Source of the DNA: Paramecium octaurelia
Taxonomy: Eukaryota > Ciliophora > Oligohymenophorea > Peniculida > Parameciidae
Assembly: GCA_905182995.1 (NCBI GenBank)
Contig: CAJJDP010000068.1
Span: forward strand, 275,722-339,721
Direction of reading: 5' to 3'
DNA: 64,000 nt
Positions 43,877-56,976 of this stretch are shown here, piece by piece. The position numbers and the translations under genes were made by a program. How positions within the stretch are numbered: the stretch's first letter is position 1; every line of letters begins with the position of its first letter. Below the pieces are notes generated by a model. That model did not search any database and was not told where the DNA came from. It saw only the letters and a program-made list of their open reading frames with translations.

Positions 43877-46800
43877 TCAAGTTAAATTATGCTTAATTAT
43901 AATTTATTTCAAAGTTCTATCAAGTTGATTGTCTAGGAACAATGAAGTCTATGGCATCAACAATATAAACTTAAGTACTAATTTAAATTCCTGGTAGTAC
44001 ATTTAAGTAACCAAGTGATACATAATTCCAATTGATAATATATAAAATATGATTGCACAAATGTTGATAATCTAAAATTACGCATGATTTGTACCAATAT
44101 TGAATCAATCAGGTTATTCGTAAATCGCACAAGTTCATCCTAAAATTATGCTTTGATATTCGAAACAGCATCATAACTGATCAGTCCGATCTCAAGTTAT
44201 TCATTAAGTGAATATTACTAAACACTGAAATTCTGAGAATTCTTATATTCATTAAGCAATTCATTCCTAACAGTGTTTAAGGAGAGTTGAAACCCCCTTC
44301 TAACAACACCATCATAAACAGCATCACAATGCATCTATGCACTCTCTTTCTTAAACTAAATGAAAAATAAGAACTAATATTACATCCGGAAGAAACTCAC
44401 AAACATCATTTTGCATAAGCGATTCGATCTTATTTATGAATGCATCTGATGTTATCAAAGTGGATGGATCAAATTCTGACATCTAAGCCAGAAATTCATT
44501 TATCGTATCGATGTGTTCGAAAAATACTTTAATAAAATAAGCAGTGTCTTTAATGAAAAAGAATGCTTATTAATCTTTGACGGACACAACATAAATGATT
44601 TGTCTTACGCTAAAAACTCCAGTTGATGCAATACTGACATCACATAAGGTATTGAAGAAATTTGTAGTATCTGGATATTTGGCAAAATATGATTCTCCCA
44701 AAGATGTCGATACGAAACATAAACCAAAGCACAATGCATAGATAGTTGAATATACTACTAATGATGGTATTTTTGTAGTTTTCTGATCAAAATTTAAATT
44801 AGTTGCTTTCTGCTTTTATTTATGTGCCTTCTAATTTTAAGCTATCTTTTCCTTTCTTATATCTTCAGCAGCTAAGAACTTCTCTTTCAAATCAATATCG
44901 AATTGATATTTGAACAAAACATCGGAATCTTTGATTACTAAAGAGGATATGCCTTTGTACCTATCAATATCTCTTTAAACCCATACTAATTCCAACATTG
45001 AGAATAACTGAATAAATTGATCATACTATTGTAAATAGAAGCCATGGAATTTAACAATTATTAGCAAGAGCAGAAAACCTATGATCAATATCGGAATCAT
45101 TAAAGACATCCATTTATCCTTTACAGTCTTTGATCTCTGCACTGAATAAGACAACATATCCTGATTGACCATAGTTAATTAGTCATAAAAGGTTTGATAA
45201 TTTCCAAACAGATACACAAAAAATCCAGACGTAGGATCCAAGGAAGTAAATATGTTTAAATAATCTAACAATACAAATTAATAGGCTGCTTCCAAGGAAA
45301 GGTAAATAGCCTCTCTTGCTGATACATTTCGATCAGATGTAGTTGTTTACTCAGATTGCATAATGGTAAAATTCTTATCCTAAAAAAAAGGATTTAAGTA
45401 TTAATTTGATAATTGCTTTATATAGCTAGCCTTCAACTCTTCGTAATTGTAACTTATATCATTTTTTGAATATTCTAACTTTGTAGCTGCAGTCGATGCA
45501 TTCATCAATCCAATCATATTCAAAATTGCATAATTCATAACTGCATTTTAAGCCACAATGTAATTATCGATTGGAGCTACTATGTTCGATTTTATTTGAA
45601 CCATGTCCAGTTCTTACAGAAATCTATTCAAATCATCCGACGAAAATATCATTTAAACAATTGAAAAAACAATGAACAACACAAACAAAGTTGTTAAGAA
45701 TATTCTAGCCAAATAATAATTCATTGAGAATTTCTCAGAAGTGACCAATTTCTATATCAAATCATATTTTTTAGAATACTTCGACTTTTTAAATGCTGCA
45801 ACTGAACTTACTTATGATCCAATATCATCGATTTAAATAACATTTTGATCCTATTCTTCCAATTACATTTACATTTTGATATTCTCTTATAATTCTTGAT
45901 CAATATCTTCCAATTATAGTTTATCAATCTAATTTTAATGTTTAATTTCTTTCTCATTATCATTTATACTTTCTTCCTCTGCATTCGATGAGGCATCCTT
46001 TTAATCGACTGCTGAAAAAAATTATTATCTAGCATCATGATTTCTTCGACTATTGCTTTCATATAATCCTCCTTCATTACTTTTTGCATCTATCAATTTT
46101 TAACCCGCATCCTTGGGGCTCACTAATGAAACATTTGGATAAAATGACTAACTCTAATTCTTCTAATTTTTAAATGCCCTTACACCAAATTAAGCATCAC
46201 TCTCTGATTGATCCTAATCAAAATTCATAAGTTAATTCTGATTTTATGTTTAATCAAATTCTAATGCTCTTGGAATATTAGCATAAAATTCATCTTATTC
46301 AAAAAATTCCAAATCTTCAAAATCTTCTAAATTATCTTAATAGTAAGTTTAAGATGCTCCTGGTGTTGGAGTAACATTTTCGGTTTGTTATGGTGTGCTA
46401 AAACTCTTCATATATCTTTTAGCCTCTCTAATTTCTACTATTACATAATTACTAGATGTATCTTATTTCAACTTTCTATAATGAAATACTGCATCTACAA
46501 CAAACTATTAACAATTTGTTTCATTATCCCAATTGTACTTTTGATTCTTAAGCAAACTATCAATCTCTGGTAAAACCATATGGATTTAGTACTCACTCTA
46601 ATCCATTATATCTTATTCATAATCATCATTTTCATATGAAAATTTAGTAGCATTCATTTCCATAACCGTTTACAATTTAGGAAAGATTTTTGATAATGGC
46701 TGTTTGTTAAGTGCTTCCATTAATGTTGCGATTAATTTCATTGGATACCCTATTTTACTTATAAAGTTTTTGCTAATACTCTAAATTTTGTTATTGTTAC

Positions 46801-49225
46801 AACAAAACATAAAAGCATTTTAGTTATCTTTATTTTAGAAAAAGCAAGCAAATGTTAAATCCTCTAGATTACTTACATTGATATCAAAGAAGAAATCAAT
46901 GGATTTTATAAATTTCTATTGATATCTGCAATAATTTTAGTTTATTTGACGATAAAAATTTGAATGACCTGATTAGAGAAAATGTTAAACGAATTTTTAA
47001 TGAATTGAATCAAAATTATTCGGAAGTAGGTGATCAATGGTTTTAATTAACTTAAATTTTTCCTAATTATATCCAAAGAAATCATGGATCTAATTAGAAC
47101 ATTATCTGATTTGTAATTTATGTGATTTCTCATCAAACCCTACAATTATGTAATCCAATTTGCTTGAAAACATATCAAAACTAATTTAAGATTACATTTT
47201 AAATAGTTTTTCATCTGAAATCGAAGTAACTGTAGCTAATTTGTAGGCTTAAAAATAATTATTCATTACTTCTGATTAATAAAAAGTATTGAGTGCTTGC
47301 ATTTTCCTACCTATTAATTAATATAATTATATTTACTTGGAAATTAGAAGTATAATCGCAGTAGTTCATCTTCCAGTTCTGTTAATTTCATAATCATTTA
47401 CTTAGCCGAATTAAATAAATTAAAATTAGAGTTAAGCATAGTTAAATTAACAAAGAAATCCTTTTTTTTATTGATCATTTTTATGATCTTATTTTTCAAT
47501 TTCTTATTACTATCTTCTGATTTTAAAAATAGTTTGACAGCATGTTCAAGATTGTCAGACATTATTTAATTGTTCTATTTACCTAATCCTGTACTCATAG
47601 TCTTCTTAATCAATTCTTGCATTAAGACCAGTCTCTATTTGTATATGAATCCTATATTCTGGATCTTGATGTGAATCATTTCATCAGGCTTGCTATCAAC
47701 CTTTGATTTTTAAGCAGAACTGTTTTGTTGGTCTAAGCTATTGCTAGACCCTGCCTTTTGACTTCCAGGTTTTGCTACTAATACTTTACTGAATTGAGAT
47801 GAACTACAACAATATAATATTTGATATTTACAAATTTTCACTATCTTGATAGACTACAATATTTGACTATTAAAATGCTCTCGTACTTAATCCTAGATAA
47901 TGGATTAGAGATAAATAGTGTAAAAAGTATAATTATTTAATTTATTATTACTTGAGCTTATTTATTGTTATATTAAAGTAGTTGACTTAATCTTTTAAAT
48001 ATAGATTTATAATTTACTCAAAAGTTAATTATTGTTGAGTACACAAACATTTTGGTGTTTAACAATGCTGTAAATGAATTTACTTGAAGTAAATAATTTG
48101 TATTATTTTGCAATTATCGTGTAAGTAGGAATTTTTTACATCTCCAAACTCATCAATTATTGAACCAATTTTGTACAGCATCAACTAACTACTCAACATC
48201 TGATTGTTATTTAGGATGATACTGTAATGGAGGTTATTATATAGTATTATGGGAATTAAGGTTGCAATTGGTATGATTATGAGAATCAAGGCAGTCTCAT
48301 AATCTTTATATTCAGACTTAAATTACGATAATTGAATAAACACTAATATTAAGGACATTGAAAATTAAAAACATTCTGAGAACAACTCAATTATGCATCG
48401 CTTATAAAGGTTTTGAAATGTTGCAAAGATGCTATAAATGTTAAATGCCGATTTTACCAACAAGATTGTTACAATCAAGTAAAATCTTAATGGTTTGCTG
48501 TTGCTTTCGAATTGATTGAGGCATAAAATTAAAATTGAAAAAATTGGATTCAAAAAATGATTAAAGGATTGCGATAACATATTCAAATTTCTCACCTTGA
48601 TATGACTGGATTGTTGAATGCAAAATAAGTAAAAAATCAAATTCAAAATGATCAAAATAAAAGATATGATTGATATGGGTAAAGCAACTAAATTTAAGTG
48701 TTCCTCTTAAGAATAATATTGAATTGATGATGTTATTAATTCTAATTGAGGGATAAATATTAAATAGTATAGCAATGCTTGCTTATAAGAATATACTTTC
48801 AATATAATTTAAAATAATCTATTTTATTGCTAGAGAATCTCAGACATCCTCTTTTGTTTCTTGCTTCTCGCAAAACAAATGAATATGTAGAAAATTATGG
48901 CTTCATATGCAAATAAAAGTGACAAAGGAATTATAAATGAAAAATCTCCAAAATTCTTAGGTAACATTACGTAAGGTCTAGTAAATGTTGAAATATTCAA
49001 AAAAAAATTCTTGAATCCACTATGCTCTTAGTTTTAGAAGAAGTAATTTTCAAAAGCAAAGCTCAATTGTTAAAATGAGGAAAGTATAATGACAATATAT
49101 TAAAATGACTAATTGATGTGAACCATTTCATCATCCATAAATATCTTAATTTAAATAACAAAAGAAGCATATAGGGTTTTGTAATTTACTTTCTCTTTTT
49201 CTGACTTCTTTTTTTTCATATGCAT
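43877..49225 (-). CDS. Tmc (tiny macrocysts)-like multispan protein with PAS domain
   Basis: 1747 residues from ATG 49225 (a second Met is at 49219); introns 47804-47831, 47311-47336, 44356-44383 and 44072-44094. The N-terminal 400 residues hold several hydrophobic helices (FIIPLSLLFAYEAIIFYIF, RFYLIVTILLVKSAF, LILIIIPIATLIPIILY). A His/Cys motif follows (HLQHCQTPKCLC). A PAS-like domain comes next (47000-47200; LQIRQCSNQIHDFFGYNQE, then TIDHLLPNNFDSIHQKF). A long acidic and Q-rich linker leads to a C-terminal set of at least four membrane helices (FLTTLFVLFIVFSIVQMIF, LMIPILIIGFLLLLIIV). This order matches the large Dictyostelium and ciliate tiny-macrocysts family. Function in that family is poorly known; sensing through the PAS domain is an inference. 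Confidence 0.7.
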
Positions 49226-49601
49226 TCTGCTTTATTTATGAATTATTGAATGAATTAATTTCAAAATATTTACAAAAACCTAAAAACATTATAAAAAAAT
49301 AGAAGTATTAATTAATTTTTTAAAAATGATATGAATACTTCATTTTTTAAGAAACATTGTCAAGAACAATTTTCATTGATGGCTACAGAAGATATAACTA
49401 TTTCATCAATTTTTGCAAAATAATCTTTTATACAGTTTTTGTTCTCAACCATTAATAATAATATAATAATTTACAATAAATTATCAATTTAATATTTTTA
49501 TGTATTAATAATAAAGAAATGAAATAACACCACAAACAAAGGGTAAACATAATAAAAATTTCTAGGGATATCCAATTGATGAGCCTGTTTTATAAGCAGT
49601 A
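49226..49601. other. Divergent intergenic region
   Basis: Holds the upstream regions of the Tmc-like and YTH genes. A minus-strand frame of 31 codons starting near 49453 (MVENKNCIKDYFAKIDEIV) is the only protein-like piece and is too short to call. Confidence 0.4.
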
Positions 49602-50830
49602 ATGAGTGTGGCTTAAATATAAAACCTATATCCAAAAATGGCTGATTTCAATAAAGCAATAAATCTCAATTCAATTTCAAAAAAAGCAATATTTTTGATT
49701 TTGAGAAGTGCAAGCTTAGATAATATTCATAAAGGCATGAAATATGGAGTATGGACTAGGTAACATATCCAATAATCTCATAGTACTCCAAAATCTAATG
49801 CAAGGATTGATGAGTTATTTAAGGAATCAGAGGATGTTTATTTAATCTATTCGGTTGTCGGCACAAAAGCCTTTTAAGCATGTGCAAAATTGCTTGGTCC
49901 TTTTGACCCAACAGCTTCATTTCTTTATTGGGATGAACCATTGAAATGGTTTGGCTCATTTTAAATTAAATGCGTATATCGAAAATCATAATTTAGTTAT
50001 TCTTGAATGAGTTGAAACAGAAAACACTCGATGAAAAATAACCAGCCCATCTAGGTTCTATAGTTTTAACAGAGCAAACCGATTGCACTGAGATTACAAA
50101 TGGATTGGGACTATTTGTACTTTAATGTTTCAAAGATCAATAAGAGGATGAAACCAACGTTAATGTCTTGCTCCAACAATTTTAAAATATGGATAGGAGA
50201 GAAGTAACCTTTATTATCTAAGCAAGGAACAAATAAAATAACAAAGAGATCTTGATTAAAATTTCTTAACCCAATAATCTCATGAGTAATAATTATTTGA
50301 AAAATCTCCTTTTGAATATAAAAACTATCACAAGAGATAAAATCAATAGAGATGGTAGTCTAAATAGGCCGATCAAATGATGTACATGCGAGGTATTTAA
50401 AAAACATAGTCTTTTCTTAGCCTATTATTCTGCTAATCAACAATATGCAGGTTAACAGTATTAAGGTTAAAATTAATAAATGTATAAGTAATATATATTT
50501 TGATATTAAAGAAACGATAACAAACAATAGTACAACAATTATGATTATCAATATTATTATCCTTAATAATAATAATAGTATTAATAAAACAATAACTAAT
50601 TCAAATATGGATATGACTAATAGCAATATAATCAAAATCCTAATTATTAAAGATAACCATAAAAATATTAAAAGAAATATTATAATAACTATCAACAAAA
50701 TAATAATTATCATCAAAATAATTACTAATAAAATAATTATCAGTAAAATAATAATTATCAAGGCAACAACCAAAAATATTAAAAATATAATGATGAATAG
50801 ACTGTAAATAACTAAGACAAATAGTGTTGA
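49602..50830 (+). CDS. YTH-domain RNA-binding protein with Q/N/Y-rich tail
   Basis: 376 residues; ATG 49602 (a second Met at 49638 is possible), TGA 50828-50830; introns 49974-49996, 50204-50226, 50393-50420 and 50488-50511. Residues about 25-200 form a YTH domain: FLILRSASLDNIHKGMKYGV with the following Trp, DVYLIYSVVGTKAFQACAKL, then YWDEPLKWFGSFQIK. The conserved aromatic residues suggest binding of N6-methyladenosine. From about residue 205 the protein is dominated by Gln, Asn and Tyr, ending in runs such as NNYQQNNNYHQNNYQQ, an unstructured prion-like tail similar in composition to those of YTHDF readers. The last intron carries the only in-frame TGA (50501-50503), so the tail depends on its removal. 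Without splicing the protein would stop before the densest part. Confidence 0.85.
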
Positions 50831-51024
50831 GTTATGAATATTATTTCATAAAATAAATGTGCATTTATTTATATTCATTAAGTAAAGATAGTCAAAGAAA
50901 ATATAATGGTTTATTTAATTAAGTTAATTAATTCTAAAAAAACTATTAAAATAATTAAATTATGATATATGCTTCAAGCAATATAAAAATTATATAATTA
51001 AATTTAATGATTCTATGTAAATAT

Positions 51025-52515
51025 TCACTTTTTTTTCTTTAAACTTTCCAAGGCCATGTCTCTCAAAGCTTTTTATGTCAATAGTTTATTGTACTGCTGT
51101 TATTATGATTCTTATTTCAGTAACTCATCATCATTAAATTATTTATTGGATCCTTTAAACTCTTTGAGGGGGATTTCATCTAAAAGTAAAGTACTTTAAG
51201 CTATGCTTTAGTTTTATGCAATCTTTTCTCTAAAAATTATAAAAAGTCATTACTTAGCAACAGCAAGATCGATAAATCTTTCAAGATCCTATAAATACTT
51301 CTCTAAAGAACTTTCGTTAAGATTAAATGACAATTTATAATCTAAATGTGCAGTTGGATCAGATGCCTTAAAGAGATAACATTATAAATTACTAATTATG
51401 TTTAAGATAGTTCTATTAAAGCATCTTTTAAAGTAGGAGCAATTTCTTCCATTTGTTTTCTGAGAGTATTGATTTCATCCTGTCTCTTTTTGATGATTAA
51501 TTCATTTTTTTTTCTGTGTCTTTCAGCCTATGGGGTTGCCATAAGCAATCTCTTTTTACTTTCATTTTCAACTCTTTGAGAATCTATTTTTTTTTTTAAA
51601 TCTTGATTTTAATCTTACAATTGATCAATTTATTAAGATAGGATGTCCACATAATTATAAAGAGAATAGTTTTACTCTTCGCTCTTAATAAATGTGTTCA
51701 TAATTTCTTCGATATCTTAGATACCAGAGGCTTCTTTGATTTGATTGAAAGCATCCTCAATAACTTTCATGTTCTTCCAATAAGTATCGATTAATTTAAC
51801 TTTCTCCTTATTATTAGAAATCAATTTTTTTAATCTTAGTTTTAAAGTAGAAGCAGTATCAATATTGGCAGCCTTCTCCTTCTTTAATCCTAAATTGTCT
51901 AAGTCATGCTTTTTTTTCTCTTCCATTACTTCTTTTTTCAATCTATCGAATTACTCAACATATTTTTCTTTTTCTTAATCATTTTTTTTCTTCATTTCAG
52001 CAATAGTTTCTTTCTTTTTCTGAGCTTAGATTTCATTTGAATTACGAAATATCTCATTTGCGTCAGTTTCATTTTCTATTTTCGACAATTCTTCCTCGAG
52101 ATCTTGATGAATATTTATATATTGATGTCTTTCCTTTCTCAACATATTGATCTACTTTTTCAATTCTAAATTATGGGTTTGCGATTCGTTGTATTTAAGA
52201 ATTGATTATTCTAAAGCATTTTATAAATTTTTTATTTTATTTAATTATTGCTTAGCAGCTGGCAATGTTTAATCATGTTATATCTAGAATTATTAAGAAT
52301 GATGATACTTTTTTAATTTGCTCTTTCTTTTGTTGCCATTCCTTTTTGGTCGTCACCCAAGTTTCTTCAATATTATAATGATGTTTTTTGTCTTGCTCTA
52401 CTTTTCTTATGTAATTTTCGCTCTCCCTTTATAGTGAAAGCACTTGTGACTCATGGAGAATGCTTTAAGTCTAAGAAATGTTAGAATTAGGAGCTGAATT
52501 ATATCCAAAAAACAT
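51025..52515 (-). CDS. Outer-dynein-arm docking complex coiled coil (ODAD1/DC2-like)
   Basis: 471 residues, ATG 52515 to TGA 51025-51027; introns 52284-52308, 51367-51392, 51230-51253. Almost the whole chain is coiled coil. Family-like signatures are WKNMKVIEDAFNQIKEASGI followed by DIEEIMNTFIKSEEQNYSLY and YVDILSQQIDQLQ, which match the conserved centre of CCDC114/ODAD1, CCDC63 and Chlamydomonas DC2. These proteins form a ruler on doublet microtubules that anchors outer dynein arms. The length is in the range of the family. CCDC63 and ODAD1 cannot be told apart here. It is transcribed away from the TMEM135-like gene. Confidence 0.8.
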
Positions 52516-52569
52516 TTAATAAATAAATAAACTATATTAATTTTATATACTTACTAAAGTACTTCATTT

Positions 52570-53299
52570 ATGTAAACTAAAATACTCATATCCTTATAGG
52601 AGCGATTTATCAATAGAATATTAGAAAGCTATGACCTAAGGAAGAGTGCTTGATTGTCATCTACAACATCCAGGATTGGGGTGCATTTCTTTTGCCTTAT
52701 TGAAGTATGAAAATTACAAGAGTATAGATTCTTATTGACTGGAAAGCGATTCTCTATATTTTTCATTCCAATGCACTTTATTCCAATTTTAATTTTCAGG
52801 AGAAAAGAACTTAGATCCCAGTAAAAATTAATTTTAAATAGTCCTTTGACAACAATTAAGAAAGCTTCTTTAAATTGCTTAAAGTCTTTACTTTTCCTCT
52901 CCTCGATGGTCGGCATCATTAGATTAACTATTTGCACATTAAAAAGACTATAGAGACCTTTAGGAGGTATGTAGATTTAATTAAACGTACTAATAGGAAT
53001 CGATGGATTAATAATTGGTTCATTGAGTGGAACCTCTATTATCTTGGAATCTGATGGTAGAGGATTTGAAATGACTCTTCAATTGTTTCCTCGTTTTTGT
53101 GAGGCTGTTTATAATCATTTTCATAAGAAATTCCCAAAATTGAAAATGAAAAACTTTGAATTGATGTTGTTTAGTCTTCTAATTGCACTCCTCCACTATT
53201 GCTATTAACATAATGTAAAATTAATTGATAAAATGTTAGAGTTTAGTTATTAAATCAACATATTTAGCATTATTCAAATAATTTTGGGGAAAGAATTGA
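52570..53299 (+). CDS. TMEM135-like membrane protein
   Basis: From ATG 52631 there are 196 residues with introns 52705-52727, 52967-52996 and 53215-53239, ending at TGA 53297-53299. The chain begins with the family motif DCHLQHPGLGC, has hydrophobic helices (FSIFFIPMHFIPILIF, LLFLSSMVGIIRLTIC), a Tim17-like glycine segment GGIDGLIIGSLSGTSIILES, FPRFCEAVYN and a last helix (FELMLFSLLIALLHYCY). TMEM135 proteins act at peroxisomes and mitochondria. This copy corresponds to only the C-terminal half of the animal protein. Another start is possible: removing a canonical 28-base intron (52572-52599) joins AT and G into an ATG at 52570 and adds 12 residues in frame. Both readings are consistent in length. 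Confidence 0.65.
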
Positions 53300-53416
53300 T
53301 AATTATTTATTTGATATTTTATTACTAATCATTTTTTATTTATATTACTATTTATAGGCATTTAAATTTGCGATTTGGGTTGTGCTCTTTAAGTATTGCT
53401 TACTTATTTTTGTACT

Positions 53417-55273
<1,857 letters not shown>

Positions 55274-55434
55274 AAAATATTTATTAATATTTTCAAAAAT
55301 TCATTCTTACAAAACCATATTCACATGTTTAAATCTCCTCCTAATAATATTGGCTACCCTAATTATTCCTCATATTTTAATCTACATTTTTATACTATAT
55401 ATAGTTTTATAAACTCTTTTTTAACCCTCATAAT

Positions 55435-55605
55435 ATGTCATGCTTTTATTTCAAAGATGAAGGCACTTTTATGATATCTTCTCAACAAAATAATAGGATT
55501 TATTAAATCTAATAATGCATTTCAAAAAAATAACATGTAATTAAAGATATTAAGCAGTTTCAATCAAAAGATAAGGGTTTATTTGAAATAAAGGAGAGAC
55601 TATGA
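55435..55605 (+). CDS. Putative micro-protein
   Basis: 56-codon frame, ATG 55435 to TGA 55603-55605, without intron. Composition is protein-like (CFYFKDEGTFMISSQQ, KDIKQFQSKDKGLFEIKERL). No family is recognised and no start context supports it. The flanks 55274-55434 and 55606-55937 are AT-rich and I see nothing in them. Confidence 0.3.
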
Positions 55606-55937
55606 GAAATCAATCCCTTTTTAATGAACCAATCTCCATATTCTTTCTCTACAAGAAAAATCTAAAATATGATGCTTTTATAATTATTCAAATGTAGTAA
55701 TAAGTAATCATTGTGCCAAATATGTAGTGCAATATTTTACTAACCTCAATTAATTAGATTACTAAAAATAAAGTTAAACTCAGCTAACCATAGTAAAAAA
55801 TTTAATTATTAAAATATCTATCAATCTTAACCCTTTTTAGAAAATATTGTTTCTAAATGCTTTGCTTATATCAAAATTATTCATTAGAAAATTAAAAAAA
55901 AACAGAATCAAATAATTATAAAAATTTATAAGAATTG

Positions 55938-55945
55938 AAAAAAAA
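55938..55945 (-). terminator. Pol III terminator (T8) of the tRNA gene
   Basis: Eight T in the tRNA sense strand directly follow the acceptor stem. Confidence 0.85.
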
Positions 55946-56016
55946 GGACCTACTTGGATTCGAACCAAGGTCTTGAGGGTTAAAGCCTCAGGTACTAACC
56001 ACTATACGATAGATCC
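55946..56016 (-). tRNA. tRNA-Gln with anticodon UUA (reads UAA)
   Basis: A 71-base cloverleaf on the minus strand. The acceptor stem pairs GGATCTA with TAGGTCC (one T-G pair). The D arm is GTA-TAGTGGTTAG-TAC, the anticodon arm TGAGG-CTTTAAC-CCTCA, and the T arm CTTGG-TTCGAAT-CCAAG. In the seven-base loop positions 34-36 are TTA, which pairs with codon UAA. The B box GGTTCGAATCC is intact, no intron is present and no CCA is encoded. Ciliates with UAA/UAG read as Gln carry such a tRNA, and every long gene in this window uses in-frame TAA. Gln charging is inferred from the code, not from an identity test. Confidence 0.93.
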
Positions 56017-56179
56017 TATAGTTATTCATAATGTACATGATTACTATATTAATCTCTTGATTCATAGTAAAGTGATTGTATTCATTAGAATTAATCTGAA
56101 TTGATACAAAAAAAGAAAAAGCTGTGAAATTTTAAAAAATCTTATTTTTTGATATTATGAACTTTATAAATTTTATTGT

Positions 56180-56587
56180 TCATTGACTTTTAAATTTTAA
56201 AGTCCATTCTCCTCTTGAATCACCCTACAAGTAGTACCAATTTCCATGAAGTGTTTCATTTTATTCATCATATTTTCCATAATAAATTAATACATTACCT
56301 CCTTAAAGGTTATAATCATCATAGATTTTTCTTGAAAATGTCTCAACTTGGTGACTCTTGCTAACAGTCATTGCACCCATCTAGGTCCAAGTTCCATATC
56401 GATCAGAACCAATCAAATGGAAGCTCAGCATTTTAGAGTTTACTGTCACTGTTACGTTATTCACTTCTTAAGATATCCATTAATCTTTAAATAAATATGA
56501 AAATTCGATCTTTCCTTCCTGCAACTTTTAGGCTAAAGCATTAAACTTTAAACTTATTTCATCTTCATTGAGATTTTCTTTATCCAT
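56180..56587 (-). CDS. Unknown protein of 135 residues
   Basis: Intronless frame, ATG 56587 to TGA 56180-56182. The protein starts acidic (DKENLNEDEISLKF) and then looks like beta-strands with aromatic and glycine residues (RYGTWTQMGAMTV, VLIYYGKYDEQNETLHGNWYY, GEWTLKF). No signal peptide, membrane helix or catalytic motif is seen. The alternation of Trp, Tyr and Gly suggests a small beta-rich cytosolic domain. I do not recognise the family. It lies 163 bases beyond the tRNA gene, on the same strand. Confidence 0.65.
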
Positions 56588-56976
56588 ACGTTATTTTATA
56601 TAAAATTTTTTAATAAATTTCTGCAACTTTAAATGATAGAGTTATGAAACCTAAAATGTAAACAAAAATAATATCTTATGATTAATTGTATAATATAATT
56701 TATTAGAATGAAATTACTTTCGATGCCAATTATTTAAATTCTTATATGAAATTTTCAACATTTGTATTTCAACACTTGTATTTCAACACTTATATTTTCT
56801 ACATCTTATAATACAAAAAATAAAGATTACTTTTTTTTTTTTTTATTAATCTCTTAAGGTAATAAATTCAATTAATTCTTATGATTAAATAATTATAACT
56901 TATGAAATCCTTCTATAATGTCAATGAGAAAAACTTCATGAAATAAATTATTAATATTTTATATTATTTCTCGATA
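56588..56976. other. AT-rich intergenic region
   Basis: Contains a direct repeat of about 15 bases (ATTTCAACACTTGTATTTCAACACTTATATTTTC region, 56763-56797, about two and a half units) and a run of 14 T (56831-56844). No gene is supported. It is the shared upstream region of two divergent genes. Confidence 0.45.

Noticed and set aside
50417..50807. Two overlapping AT-repeat open frames on opposite strands
   Set aside because: Both are shadows of the Q/N/Y-rich C-terminal exon of the YTH gene.
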